The notes under the pieces are model-generated. The model had not been told where the DNA came from. It did no database searches and saw nothing but the letters and a program-made list of their open reading frames with translations. The position numbers were made by a program, and so were the translations under genes. 64,000 nt of DNA. Origin: Aphanomyces cochlioides (taxonomy: Eukaryota > Oomycota > Saprolegniomycetes > Saprolegniales > Verrucalvaceae). The stretch's first letter is position 1. Each line of letters opens with the position of its first letter. The stretch lies in assembly GCA_019828595.1 (NCBI GenBank), contig JAHQRK010000009.1, forward strand, positions 2,711,066 to 2,775,065, read 5' to 3'. Of this stretch, positions 30,749 through 40,900 are shown one piece after another.

Positions 30749-33700
30749 GGTGGTCGCGGCCGGTCTCTTCACCAAGTTCCCCATACTCGAACTGACCACT
30801 GCCAACCTCAATGGGCTGAAAGACAACGGACATCTTGTGGCGCGGCGACTCCAAATTCCGACCCAAGCCGTTTTCTTTCAAGAAACCAAAATCAATAACA
30901 TCAAACATCTCGAAACCTTCCAACTCCACCTCAACAACGAAGTAGGCGTTGGCAAATACAAGCTCTTCACCAACGATCTCCGCACTGATCGCGTCGACTC
31001 ACTCAACAATCGGCGCTGCGGTGTGGCATCGTATTTCCATGGATCCATGCCTGGATTCCTCGACCTGCAACACTTGACCACCCATGACCGACCTGGAAGA
31101 TACATGGTTGTTCGAACTCAGTGGGACGGCGTTCCTGTGTACTTTCACAACGTCTATGCCCCGGTTATCGCTCACTCTCGAGCACCGTTTTTCGACGATC
31201 TGCCTCGCGACTTTGAAGACGACAGCATTCACTTTGTCGGAGGCGATTTCAACTTACCCCTGGAAGAGCATCTGGACGCGACTCGACCTCGCCAAGACCA
31301 CAACGCTGGTAAGGCGGAATGCATTGCCTGGCTTTCAGCACTTGGTGTTATCGATGCGTGGAGGATGCACCACCCCAACGAGCGCGTTTACAGCGGCCCT
31401 GGTCGAAGCAACCGCCTCGACTACCTGTTTGTGGACCAAGATATCGTCGCTCAAACGTACGCACGTTCAAGCTATTCCCCAAGCAGCTTTGCAGGCGACC
31501 ACATGGAACACAAAGTGGTCCTCTCCTGCGAGCAGCGAGCTCCCGACCGAAGTTACTGGCGCCTCCCCCGTGAGCTCTTAAAGAACCCTCAAGTAGTCGC
31601 AGCGATCAAGGCCGAAGCCAATCAACTTTTGGACGAGATGCGCGCAGACGACACTCAAAACTTTGGCGCAAAGTGGTACGGCTGGTTGAAGAGAATGAAG
31701 AAGCGTCTCCAAGTCAGTCATCGCCAGTACATTGACTCGATGAAGTACACACTCAACAGCCTCAAGATGAAGTGGCTTACTTCCCGCCGAGCATTCGACA
31801 TGGGACTCGTTGAGACATCCATTGTTAATACCGCCCGTCAAGCCCTTGACACTGCCCGCAGCGAGTACCGACAGTTCAACCTGGATCAGCAATTCGACTT
31901 TCACGCCAACGTCAACGAGCGAGGTACCAGTCACTTTTTTCGTCGACCCAAGGGGATCAAAGTGCCGCTCTCGTCCGTGACAATCAACGGTGTAACGTCG
32001 ACTGACCCGTCTGAAGTCAAGGCTGGTTTTACGTCTCATTGGAAAAACATCATGGTCACTCCAAGAGACCAACCACCGTTGAATCGGGCCCGTCGCCGAG
32101 CTATCATTCGAGCCATTACTCGACGTCTCACTCAAGAACAGCGCGACGCTCTGGAAAGTCCTCTCACGGCGGAAGACCTGTGCGGCGCGCTCAAGTCTAT
32201 GAACCCGAACAAGTCTCCTGGTTCAGACGGCTGGCCTGCAGCTTTCTTTCAAGTCTCCCCGGACGTATTCGCCCAAATCCTGCTCAAGGTGTTCAACTAC
32301 CAACTCACCCATCACGGTCACCTCCTGCTCCAACAACGCCGAAGTGCAGTGGCGCTCTTGTTCAAGGCTGGAGACAGAGGCGACCCTGGCAACTATCGGC
32401 CGATTACTCTCATGTCGGTTGAAGTCAAGATTCTATCGCGGGCGCTGGCCTACCGTCTTGCACAAGTTGCCCCATACCTCGCTCACCCAAGCCAAGCTGG
32501 TTTTGTCCCTGGCCGTCGCTTGCACGACCACGTGATGCTGGTACAAGCATTGCAGACTTTCTGTACCAATGAAGACCACGACTACTACGCGACGTTTCTC
32601 GACTTTTCCAAGGCATACGATATGGTTGACCAAGGCTTTCTCTTCGACGTACTCAAGGAGATGAACATCGGTCCCACATTTGTGTCTTGGGTTCAGTTGC
32701 TTTACAATACGCCTCTGGTCCAGATCATTTTCAACGACGGTCTTGGCCCTACCATACGGCCTACCCGCGGAGTCAAGCAAGGTTGCCCCCTATCGTGCAT
32801 GCTCTTCGTACTTTACCTCGAGCCACTCGGCGAAATGCTACGCGGATCTCCTGATTTTGGTATTCCCCTTCCAAATGGAGACTCACTGACGAGCATCTAC
32901 TTTGCCGACGACACGACTCTACTCTCGTCATCCCTCCAAGCGGCGGTCGAGCAAATGGCAATTGTCGAAGACTTTTGCTCTGTGTCTGGAGCTCGTCTCA
33001 ACGTTGCCAAGTGCATGACTTTGGCGCTCAACAACAATCTCGATATCGAAGACATCGACGATGGTGGCCTCTTGAACGTCTTGCCGAGCGAGAAGCCAGT
33101 GAAATACCTTGGTATTCTCTTTGGCCACCGACTGCCGCGCGATTTTCAAGTCCAGCAACTGAACGACAAGTTTCTGGCTGCGTTTCAAACGTGGGGAAGT
33201 CGTGCGCGAACCATCCAAGGCCGCAAACTCATCGTATCGACCATGTTGTTGTCGTTGTTATGGCATGTCACGGCTGCAGTGTATGTGCCTCCAACGATGG
33301 TTGCCGTTTGGCAAAGAATGGTCAACAAGTACATCCTTGGTCGGAAGACGCAAATCACCGACCATCATCGCTCAACTATTTGCCGCAAGTGGCAGTTCGA
33401 TCAAAAACTCGGCCTCGGTATTCCGCATGTGGCTTCGAAGCTTCGGACTCAGCGACTGCTGCGGCTCCAACTCTTGATGCAGCCCAATTCACCCAACACA
33501 TTTGCCCCATGGAAGTTGCTTGTCAAGAGACAATTTTCCCGTGTCATGAACAAGCTGTATCGCGACACCCACCCGTTCGACTTTCTCACGTACTTCCCCA
33601 ACCACAGCTCCAAGTGGTTGTTTTTGTGGGAGCTGCATCCTCTTTGGCACGACATTTGGCATCAATGGGCCGCCACACCTATGGCCAAGCGAACCGCTTC

Positions 33701-34865
33701 GCCACCAAGCCTCGAAGAACTTTTGAACCTCCCCGTGTGGCTGACATCCTACCCCGCTCTGCAAGTTGGTCCTGCGGGTGCTACATCAAATGTCGTGAAG
33801 ACTGCTCTGTGTCGTCGATGGTGTAGACATGCGTCTCAAAACGGTTTCCACTGCCTCAAAGACTTCTTGACACGGCAAGGGACATGGCCTACAAGAGCTG
33901 CGTTTATTGATCGACTGTCATCCAACAACCGTGCGGCACAAGTGACGTTACAAGCGAACGGCGCGATGGGATTTGCAGCACCCGAACGTGCTGGTCAAGT
34001 TTATAGCCACCTCACCAAGATATTCGACCAAGTCCTCCGCACGTCTGGCGTTCGAACTGGAACTGCTTTGACCGATATCGATACAACAAGTCACCCTTTC
34101 AAGGCACTTTTCAAAGATCAATTGCTATCCTTCGAGCGTTGGCCCAAGCGACTCGTATCACGTTTGGCGCATCACGCCCCTTCGGATGGAAAACCGCACC
34201 CAGTGGCGACATCGTCCCGCGTCGAGCAACAAGATATTGCGACCTACGTGCGACTCATCCGCAAAACATGCCGTTGGCCGCCTCCCCTCCATGGCGACGT
34301 TTGGTTTCGACTGTTGTTCAACATGCTGCCTGTCAACTCGCGCTTGTTCTACTTGCAACCTCAGCAGCCAGACGTAATTTGCTGTGTCTATACCAATTGC
34401 GACGCACCGGAGAACCAACACCACGCCTTCCACACCTGCTCTCGCGTGTATCCCCTTTGGCGTTTTCACGCGACCGCTTGGCGATGCTTCGGTGTCAATT
34501 TCGATTGGACTGCCATCACCAACATCGACCGCTTTCAAGTCAACGAACGCGGTAGCCAGCTTCAAGACATACTGTTTGTGCTCTGGGCTCTTCTGTGTGC
34601 TTCCAACCTTCACTATATTTGGACAACGCACAACGCCGCCAAGTTCGAATCGAAGAAGCCGCCTCCGCCAGAAATTTGGCAAGAAGTCAGCTTCATCCGA
34701 TGGCATGCATCGATCCGCAGATGGCTTCGCCTCCAAGAAGTTGACAGCCCTCAACGAGTGGAAGCAATATCAGCAATCAATACTTTGCATAGACAACCTG
34801 TCTATCGCCCACTGGTAGCCAAGTACCCGACTTTGCTCGCGCTCCAACCTTCAGCCCCAAATTAA
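30711..34865 (+). CDS. ORF2: APE endonuclease-reverse transcriptase, family A (full length)
   Basis: Intact 1384 aa with the same EN, RT and CCHC layout and catalytic residues as the copy at 1437. Differences seen are V428 for A and K1316 for E. It overlaps ORF1 by 38 nt in the +1 frame: the ATG at 30711 lies inside the ORF1 codons for DVANATS. Translation could be by reinitiation after the ORF1 stop or by leaky scanning. Confidence 0.95.
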   Translation: MLRTQRLSRSVAKVVAAGLFTKFPILELTTANLNGLKDNGHLVARRLQIPTQAVFFQETKINNIKHLETFQLHLNNEVGVGKYKLFTNDLRTDRVDSLNNRRCGVASYFHGSMPGFLDLQHLTTHDRPGRYMVVRTQWDGVPVYFHNVYAPVIAHSRAPFFDDLPRDFEDDSIHFVGGDFNLPLEEHLDATRPRQDHNAGKAECIAWLSALGVIDAWRMHHPNERVYSGPGRSNRLDYLFVDQDIVAQTYARSSYSPSSFAGDHMEHKVVLSCEQRAPDRSYWRLPRELLKNPQVVAAIKAEANQLLDEMRADDTQNFGAKWYGWLKRMKKRLQVSHRQYIDSMKYTLNSLKMKWLTSRRAFDMGLVETSIVNTARQALDTARSEYRQFNLDQQFDFHANVNERGTSHFFRRPKGIKVPLSSVTINGVTSTDPSEVKAGFTSHWKNIMVTPRDQPPLNRARRRAIIRAITRRLTQEQRDALESPLTAEDLCGALKSMNPNKSPGSDGWPAAFFQVSPDVFAQILLKVFNYQLTHHGHLLLQQRRSAVALLFKAGDRGDPGNYRPITLMSVEVKILSRALAYRLAQVAPYLAHPSQAGFVPGRRLHDHVMLVQALQTFCTNEDHDYYATFLDFSKAYDMVDQGFLFDVLKEMNIGPTFVSWVQLLYNTPLVQIIFNDGLGPTIRPTRGVKQGCPLSCMLFVLYLEPLGEMLRGSPDFGIPLPNGDSLTSIYFADDTTLLSSSLQAAVEQMAIVEDFCSVSGARLNVAKCMTLALNNNLDIEDIDDGGLLNVLPSEKPVKYLGILFGHRLPRDFQVQQLNDKFLAAFQTWGSRARTIQGRKLIVSTMLLSLLWHVTAAVYVPPTMVAVWQRMVNKYILGRKTQITDHHRSTICRKWQFDQKLGLGIPHVASKLRTQRLLRLQLLMQPNSPNTFAPWKLLVKRQFSRVMNKLYRDTHPFDFLTYFPNHSSKWLFLWELHPLWHDIWHQWAATPMAKRTASPPSLEELLNLPVWLTSYPALQVGPAGATSNVVKTALCRRWCRHASQNGFHCLKDFLTRQGTWPTRAAFIDRLSSNNRAAQVTLQANGAMGFAAPERAGQVYSHLTKIFDQVLRTSGVRTGTALTDIDTTSHPFKALFKDQLLSFERWPKRLVSRLAHHAPSDGKPHPVATSSRVEQQDIATYVRLIRKTCRWPPPLHGDVWFRLLFNMLPVNSRLFYLQPQQPDVICCVYTNCDAPENQHHAFHTCSRVYPLWRFHATAWRCFGVNFDWTAITNIDRFQVNERGSQLQDILFVLWALLCASNLHYIWTTHNAAKFESKKPPPPEIWQEVSFIRWHASIRRWLRLQEVDSPQRVEAISAINTLHRQPVYRPLVAKYPTLLALQPSAPN

Positions 34866-35022
34866 CAAGCCCCAAGTATTTATTCAACAAGTCAAAAATC
34901 GCTGTACTCCAAAGCCCAAAGTAGAAAATCTGCTGAAGCATTTGGAAGTGGGATGAGCCGTTAGTAGGCAATATTAGTATTAGTAGATATTGAAAGTCTA
35001 TTAATATACCTCCCCATTGCAG
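34866..35022 (+). promoter_or_regulatory. Family A 3' UTR (full-length copy)
   Basis: Same 157-nt tail as the truncated copies, ending CTCCCCATTGCAG without poly(A). Confidence 0.5.
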
Positions 35023-35037
35023 TGAGCTATACGACCT
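35023..35037. repeat. Target-site duplication between A and B (unit 5)
   Basis: TGAGCTATACGACCT, right edge of the full-length A and original left edge of the family B element. Confidence 0.92.
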
Positions 35038-35038
35038 C

Positions 35039-35305
35039 CTCCTTTGTGCTTCCATCACGTACTCCTTATGGACTCAAAGAAATGCAACCAAGTTCGATGG
35101 CAAAAGGCCTCTACCGATTTTACTATGGAACGAGATTATATTTGTCAGTTGGACAGCTTCCATCAGGCGAACAATTCGTTTGCTCTCGCCTGACGACTTT
35201 GACTATCGAAACATCATCGAAGCGGTCTCAGTCCTTTTCTCTCAAGCTGGATACAACGAGCTATTCGAAAAATATCCCATGTCTTTTCGAGTTGAACACC
35301 AGTAA
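35039..35305 (+). pseudogene. Family B ORF2 C-terminal fragment
   Basis: 88 open codons ending TAA at 35303-35305. LLCASITYS aligns with LLCASNLHY of family A, NATKFDGK with NAAKFESK, and FVSWTASIRR with FIRWHASIRR. It is the extreme C-terminus after the CCHC motif and cannot be functional. Confidence 0.8.
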
Positions 35306-35607
35306 TTTGATTACAAGCCCCAGCTGTATTCTTGACTTGGTATCCCAGCTGAATTTTTGATTGGGAATCCTGGCGACCATCACTCACGATCCGCGCAAAA
35401 CATTTCACTGCCCAATCAAATCGTGCCTGACTCAAGTGTCGCAACTGAGAATAAGTTCAGTGAGAATCTCAAAACAATTCTCCAAGACTCACTTTTGATT
35501 TTACCCAAGACAACAACAATGGAAGCTTCAACGATTTTCACTGCCGATAGCGTACTCCCCGCGCAGACGTCGAGAGACCCATAACTACACGAGGTGTGGG
35601 GAGCTCG
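35306..35607 (+). other. Region between ORF2 and ORF3, family B
   Basis: About 300 nt, AT-richer than the ORFs. A frame with an ATG at 35519 (MEASTIFTADSV) stops at 35582, just upstream of ORF3 and in another frame. It could be the true ORF3 start separated by a frameshift. Nothing else is recognised. Confidence 0.4.
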
Positions 35608-36735
35608 ATGTCTCCAGGGATTACTCTTGAGGGAGTGGATGGAGTTGAGATTTCTGTACCTATGACGCAATCATCCGACACTCGTCCTTCAAGTCCAGTT
35701 ACAACTGAAGAACACCAATTTACTCCTGATATGTCCATTTTGAACTCGAGCACCCGCGAATTTGACCCCTTGGGCAATGACAATGGATCTCCGCTACCAT
35801 CCCTCATGGATCTATTGGACGATGTTTCTGTTCCAGCCAGGCCACAAACGAATGCGACAACGGCTGATGCCCCAACCAACCGCCCACGCACTCTGCGAAT
35901 TCCAACCGACGATGATGACATCGATGAAGTGTTGTTTATCGATGACCACCGCGAAGTGGCATCAATGCGAAATCGAATTTCAACTATTCAATACCAAGTC
36001 AACTGGAAGTTTCAACGCCCGGATGGACTCGACAAAGACTGGTTCGACGAAAAAGACCTCAGCGGGTGTCAAGAAGCCGTGGCGATGTACCAACGATGGC
36101 GACAAGCTGGAGCCCACTTCCTCACGAACACTGGTCTCGCCCCAACGCTTGCTGAATTTCGAGCGATGGATCCTCTGTGGCTAGAAATTGGCAACAACAG
36201 TGACAAATCTTGTCTTGCGGCTGCAATCCGAATCGTTGCTACCAATTTGAATGTCTCCAATTTTGAGCTCAGCGAAGAAGTCATTTCGGGTTTCAAAGAG
36301 GCCCATGGAGTTCCTCAAGACGCGGGCATTCCCCCTTCCAAGATGCATGATTTTCTCAAGCTGGCATACACACATGGATTCCACTACAACGACGCCATAT
36401 TCTCCCGTCAACTGCTCAAGCAATCGGTGGGCGATCCAATTCGTGATATCTGTAGAGCGATATTGGATGAGCCTGACGGAGAATTCTTGGTTGTTTCTGT
36501 CACTGATTCAACAACCCATTGCTGGGTCCTCGCCAAGCGATACAAGCGCTGCATAGACCGAAGTCTATGTATGATCCAAGACAATGAAAATGTATACCCC
36601 CTGGGTCAGATGCCAAGAGTCAGTTTTATCCGACATATTCGCCGTGTTAGCTTACAAACACCGAAGAAATCGAAGTCCCAACGTCGAAGCGAATCAAGAA
36701 AACGAAAAGCCAAATTGATTTCCAATTCAGCCTAG
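35608..36735 (+). CDS. ORF3: chromodomain-like plus cysteine-protease-like protein, family B
   Basis: 375 aa from the ATG at 35608 (the frame is open from 35551). Residues 1-100 are low complexity and acidic. Residues about 120-165 resemble a chromodomain: YQVNWK at 129-134 and then DWFDEKDLSGCQEAVAMYQ, like the Y-x-V-K-W-K and W-E-P-x-x-N-L blocks. The C-terminal half has the order C202 (SCLAAAI), H304 (HCWVL), D325 (IQDN), which fits a papain-fold cysteine protease such as an OTU-like one. A basic tail (KKSKSQRRSESRKRK) may be a nuclear signal. Chromatin targeting and proteolysis or deubiquitination are inferences from these patterns; I could not test them. Conservation of the frame in a second, decayed copy at 63221 supports a real gene. 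Confidence 0.65.
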   Translation: MSPGITLEGVDGVEISVPMTQSSDTRPSSPVTTEEHQFTPDMSILNSSTREFDPLGNDNGSPLPSLMDLLDDVSVPARPQTNATTADAPTNRPRTLRIPTDDDDIDEVLFIDDHREVASMRNRISTIQYQVNWKFQRPDGLDKDWFDEKDLSGCQEAVAMYQRWRQAGAHFLTNTGLAPTLAEFRAMDPLWLEIGNNSDKSCLAAAIRIVATNLNVSNFELSEEVISGFKEAHGVPQDAGIPPSKMHDFLKLAYTHGFHYNDAIFSRQLLKQSVGDPIRDICRAILDEPDGEFLVVSVTDSTTHCWVLAKRYKRCIDRSLCMIQDNENVYPLGQMPRVSFIRHIRRVSLQTPKKSKSQRRSESRKRKAKLISNSA

Positions 36736-36813
36736 CAGTTGGAAATGGGATGAGCCTTCGGGCAATATTAGTTTGTAGTTTACATTAACTACAAATAGAC
36801 TCCCCATTGACAT
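36736..36813 (+). promoter_or_regulatory. Family B 3' UTR with TTCG hairpin
   Basis: 78 nt. GCC(36754-36756)-TTCG-GGC(36761-36763) can form a stable tetraloop hairpin at the position where family A has GCC-7 nt-GGC, followed in both by AATATTAGT. It ends CCCCATTGACAT without poly(A). Confidence 0.55.
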
Positions 36814-36828
36814 TGAGCTATACGACCT
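36814..36828. repeat. Target-site duplication between B and A (unit 5)
   Basis: TGAGCTATACGACCT, right edge of family B and left edge of the older truncated A. Confidence 0.92.
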
Positions 36829-37951
36829 AGCCAACCCTCCGCAGTGGACTGGCGTCAAGGCGTCGAGAGGCAAGCGCAAGAAGACGCAACAGCAAGTGGA
36901 TTCCCCCGAGCATGGCCGCTCTTGGATTTCGCCCAACATGTTTGAAGCCCTCGACGAACGTGTGTGTGTCAACCCCGAGGAACACGTTGCTCAGTTTGGC
37001 GATTACAAGATCTCAACGATTGTACCCAAGCTGGACGTCTCGGATGACCCTCCCCACCTCCCTACGTCCGGTCAATTTGTCGGCGGCACCAAGATCCAAG
37101 ATGGCGTTCCCAAGCGCATAGAAATGTCTCTTGACGAAATTCTCGCCGAACTACAAGACCTCGACACCAAGACAGCCAAAGTTCCATTGCATCTCTCAAC
37201 CCAAGTCGAAGATGCAGTGACCAACAGCTCGTTCAACCTTGCCCAACTCATCAACGACGGCCGCGTCGACATGCTGTGTAGCCATCTCGAGCGTTCCCCG
37301 ATTGAATTTGGCTTGCAACTGCACCGACTTTTTGATGAAGACCGTGCATGCTTTGAGTACTTTGTGAGACAACGCCTCCTCCATCGGTGGCTTCGAGCGA
37401 CTTGGGGTGGAGACAAACCGTTCTCCCAGCTGTACTCATTGACGTGGGGTGTGCGTATGACCCGCGAGCACGTTCAAGCCATCTTCAGCAACATCGAGCT
37501 ATTCAAGAACATCGACTTCATCGATACTACCATTGACGGCGACGAGATTTCCCTCCACCGCGGCGACCTGGAAGAAGTGTTGGCTGTGGCAGAAGTTCTC
37601 TTGGCCATTCATGCTCCAACGTACTACAACAGTGATGCTGCGATCGTGGCCTCTACCAAGTACCCGGTCACTGCACTGGCTTCTCATTTGGGCTCCCGCT
37701 GTTTGTCGGGCGTATCGCTATCTGCCATATTGCTTGACACGAGCTTCGGCCTCTTGATTTGGAATATCATGGAAACGTTGTATGCCGGCGAAGACGAGAA
37801 GTCGCGATACGTCTTGACCACGATCCTGGAATTCCATGAGGCTGGCTCCCTGGACCCCACCTTCGACAACCAAGTGATGTTCCAACCCGACACTCAGACA
37901 CTCATGCTGGGAGATGTTGCGAACGCAACGTCTGTCGCGTTCCGTGGCTAA
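36829..37951 (+). pseudogene. ORF1 C-terminal remnant, family A (unit 5)
   Basis: Open remnant matching the unit 1 copy, with TAA at 37949-37951. Confidence 0.83.
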
Positions 37952-40900
37952 GGTGGTCGCGGCCGGTCTCTTCACCAAGTTCCCCATACTCGAACTGACC
38001 ACTGCCAACCTCAATGGGCTGAAAGACAACGGACATCTTGTGGCGCGGCGACTCCAAATTCCGACCCAAGCCGTTTTCTTTCAAGAAACCAAAATCAATA
38101 ACATCAAACATCTCGAAACCTTCCAACTCCACCTCAACAACGAAGTAGGCGTTGGCAAATACAAGCTCTTCACCAACGATCTCCGCACTGATCGCGTCGA
38201 CTCACTCAACAATCGGCGCTGCGGTGTGGCATCGTATTTCCATGGATCCATGCCTGGATTCCTCGACCTGCAACACTTGACCACCCATGACCGACCTGGA
38301 AGATACATGGTTGTTCGAACTCAGTGGGACGGCGTTCCTGTGTACTTTCACAACGTCTATGCCCCGGTTATCGCTCACTCTCGAGCACCGTTTTTCGACG
38401 ATCTGCCTCGCGACTTTGAAGACGACAGCATTCACTTTGTCGGAGGCGATTTCAACTTACCCCTGGAGGAGCATCTGGACGCGACTCGACCTCGCCAAGA
38501 CCACAACGCTGGTAAGGCGGAATGCATTGCCTGGCTTTCAGCACTTGGTGTTATCGATGCGTGGAGGATGCACCACCCCAACGAGCGCGTTTACAGCGGC
38601 CCTGGTCGAAGCAACCGCCTCGACTACCTGTTTGTGGACCAAGATATCGTCGCTCAAACGTACGCACGTTCAAGCTATTCCCCAAGCAGCTTTGCAGGCG
38701 ACCACATGGAACACAAAGTGGTCCTCTCCTGCGAGCAGCGAGCTCCCGACCGAAGTTACTGGCGCCTCCCCCGTGAGCTCTTAAAGAACCCTCAAGTAGT
38801 CGCAGCGATCAAGGCCGAAGCCAATCAACTTTTGGACGAGATGCGCGCAGACGACACTCAAAACTTTGGCGCAAAGTGGTACGGCTGGTTGAAGAGAATG
38901 AAGAAGCGTCTCCAAGTCAGTCATCGCCAGTACATTGACTCGATGAAGTACACACTCAACAGCCTCAAGATGAAGTGGCTTACTTCCCGCCGAGCATTCG
39001 ACATGGGACTCGTTGAGACATCCATTGTTAATACCGCCCGTCAAGCCCTTGACACTGCCCGCAGCGAGTACCGACAGTTCAACCTGGATCAGCAATTCGA
39101 CTTTCACGCCAACGTCAACGAGCGAGGTACCAGTCACTTTTTTCGTCGACCCAAGGGGATCAAAGTGCCGCTCTCGTCCGTGACAATCAACGGTGCAACG
39201 TCGACTGACCCGTCTGAAGTCAAGGCTGGTTTTACGTCTCATTGGAAAAACATCATGGTCACTCCAAGAGACCAACCACCGTTGAATCGGGCCCGTCGCC
39301 GAGCTATCATTCGAGCCATTACTCGACGTCTCACTCAAGAACAGCGCGACGCTCTGGAAAGTCCTCTCACGGCGGAAGACCTGTGCGGCGCGCTCAAGTC
39401 TATGAACCCGAACAAGTCTCCTGGTTCAGACGGCTGGCCTGCAGCTTTCTTTCAAGTCTCCCCGGACGTATTCGCCCAAATCCTGCTCAAGGTGTTCAAC
39501 TACCAACTCACCCATCACGGTCACCTCCTGCTCCAACAACGCCGAAGTGCAGTGGCGCTCTTGTTCAAGGCTGGAGACAGAGGCGACCCTGGCAACTATC
39601 GGCCGATTACTCTCATGTCGGTTGAAGTCAAGATTCTATCGCGGGCGCTGGCCTACCGTCTTGCACAAGTTGCCCCATACCTCGCTCACCCAAGCCAAGC
39701 TGGTTTTGTCCCTGGCCGTCGCTTGCACGACCACGTGATGCTGGTACAAGCATTGCAGACTTTCTGTACCAATGAAGACCACGACTACTACGCGACGTTT
39801 CTCGACTTTTCCAAGGCATACGATATGGTTGACCAAGGCTTTCTCTTCGACGTACTCAAGGAGATGAACATCGGTCCCACATTTGTGTCTTGGGTTCAGT
39901 TGCTTTACAATACGCCTCTGGTCCAGATCATTTTCAACGACGGTCTTGGCCCTACCATACGGCCTACCCGCGGAGTCAAGCAAGGTTGCCCCCTATCGTG
40001 CATGCTCTTCGTACTTTACCTCGAGCCACTCGGCGAAATGCTACGCGGATCTCCTGATTTTGGTATTCCCCTTCCAAATGGAGACTCACTGACGAGCATC
40101 TACTTTGCCGACGACACGACTCTACTCTCGTCATCCCTCCAAGCGGCGGTCGAGCAAATGGCAATTGTCGAAGACTTTTGCTCTGTGTCTGGAGCTCGTC
40201 TCAACGTTGCCAAGTGCATGACTTTGGCGCTCAACAACAATCTCGATATCGAAGACATCGACGATGGTGGCCTCTTGAACGTCTTGCCGAGCGAGAAGCC
40301 AGTGAAATACCTTGGTATTCTCTTTGGCCACCGACTGCCGCGCGATTTTCAAGTCCAGCAACTGAACGACAAGTTTCTGGCTGCGTTTCAAACGTGGGGA
40401 AGTCGTGCGCGAACCATCCAAGGCCGCAAACTCATCGTATCGACCATGTTGTTGTCGTTGTTATGGCATGTCACGGCTGCAGTGTATGTGCCTCCAACGA
40501 TGGTTGCCGTTTGGCAAAGAATGGTCAACAAGTACATCCTTGGTCGGAAGACGCAAATCACCGACCATCATCGCTCAACTATTTGCCGCAAGTGGCAGTT
40601 CGATCAAAAACTCGGCCTCGGTATTCCGCATGTGGCTTCGAAGCTTCGGACTCAGCGACTGCTGCGGCTCCAACTCTTGATGCAGCCCAATTCACCCAAC
40701 ACATTTGCCCCATGGAAGTTGCTTGTCAAGAGACAATTTTCCCGTGTCATGAACAAGCTGTATCGCGACACCCACCCGTTCGACTTTCTCACGTACTTCC
40801 CCAACCACAGCTCCAAGTGGTTGTTTTTGTGGGAGCTGCATCCTCTTTGGCACGACATTTGGCATCAATGGGCCGCCACACCTATGGCCAAGCGAACCGC

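Larger units (their letters stand above)
27696..35022 (+). mobile_element. Family A non-LTR retrotransposon, full length (unit 5)
   Basis: 7327 bp reference copy: 5' UTR 27696-27748, ORF1, ORF2, 3' UTR 34866-35022. The 5' end CAGTTTCCAATTTGCC directly follows the tRNA GACC, so the left duplication is 14 bp (27682-27695). The right one is 35023-35037. Both ORFs are intact, making this the only plausibly autonomous copy in the window. It and the unit 7 copy share GTAACG (V428 of ORF2), where the truncated A copies have GCAACG (A). Confidence 0.95.
35038..36813 (+). mobile_element. Family B non-LTR retrotransposon, 5'-truncated, with ORF3 (unit 5)
   Basis: 1776 bp. It begins within the last 88 codons of an ORF2 related to family A, then about 300 nt without a clear gene, then ORF3, then a short 3' UTR ending CTCCCCATTGACAT at the duplication. 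Its 3' UTR shares GGGATGAGCC...GGCAATATTAGT with family A, so A and B are closer to each other than to C. The ORF3 between ORF2 and the 3' end is absent from A. Confidence 0.88.

Noticed and set aside
35608..36735. ORF3 as an unrelated host gene between elements
   Set aside because: It lies inside one pair of target-site duplications, between a family B ORF2 end and a matching 3' UTR, and a second copy is linked to an A/B-type ORF2 at 63220.
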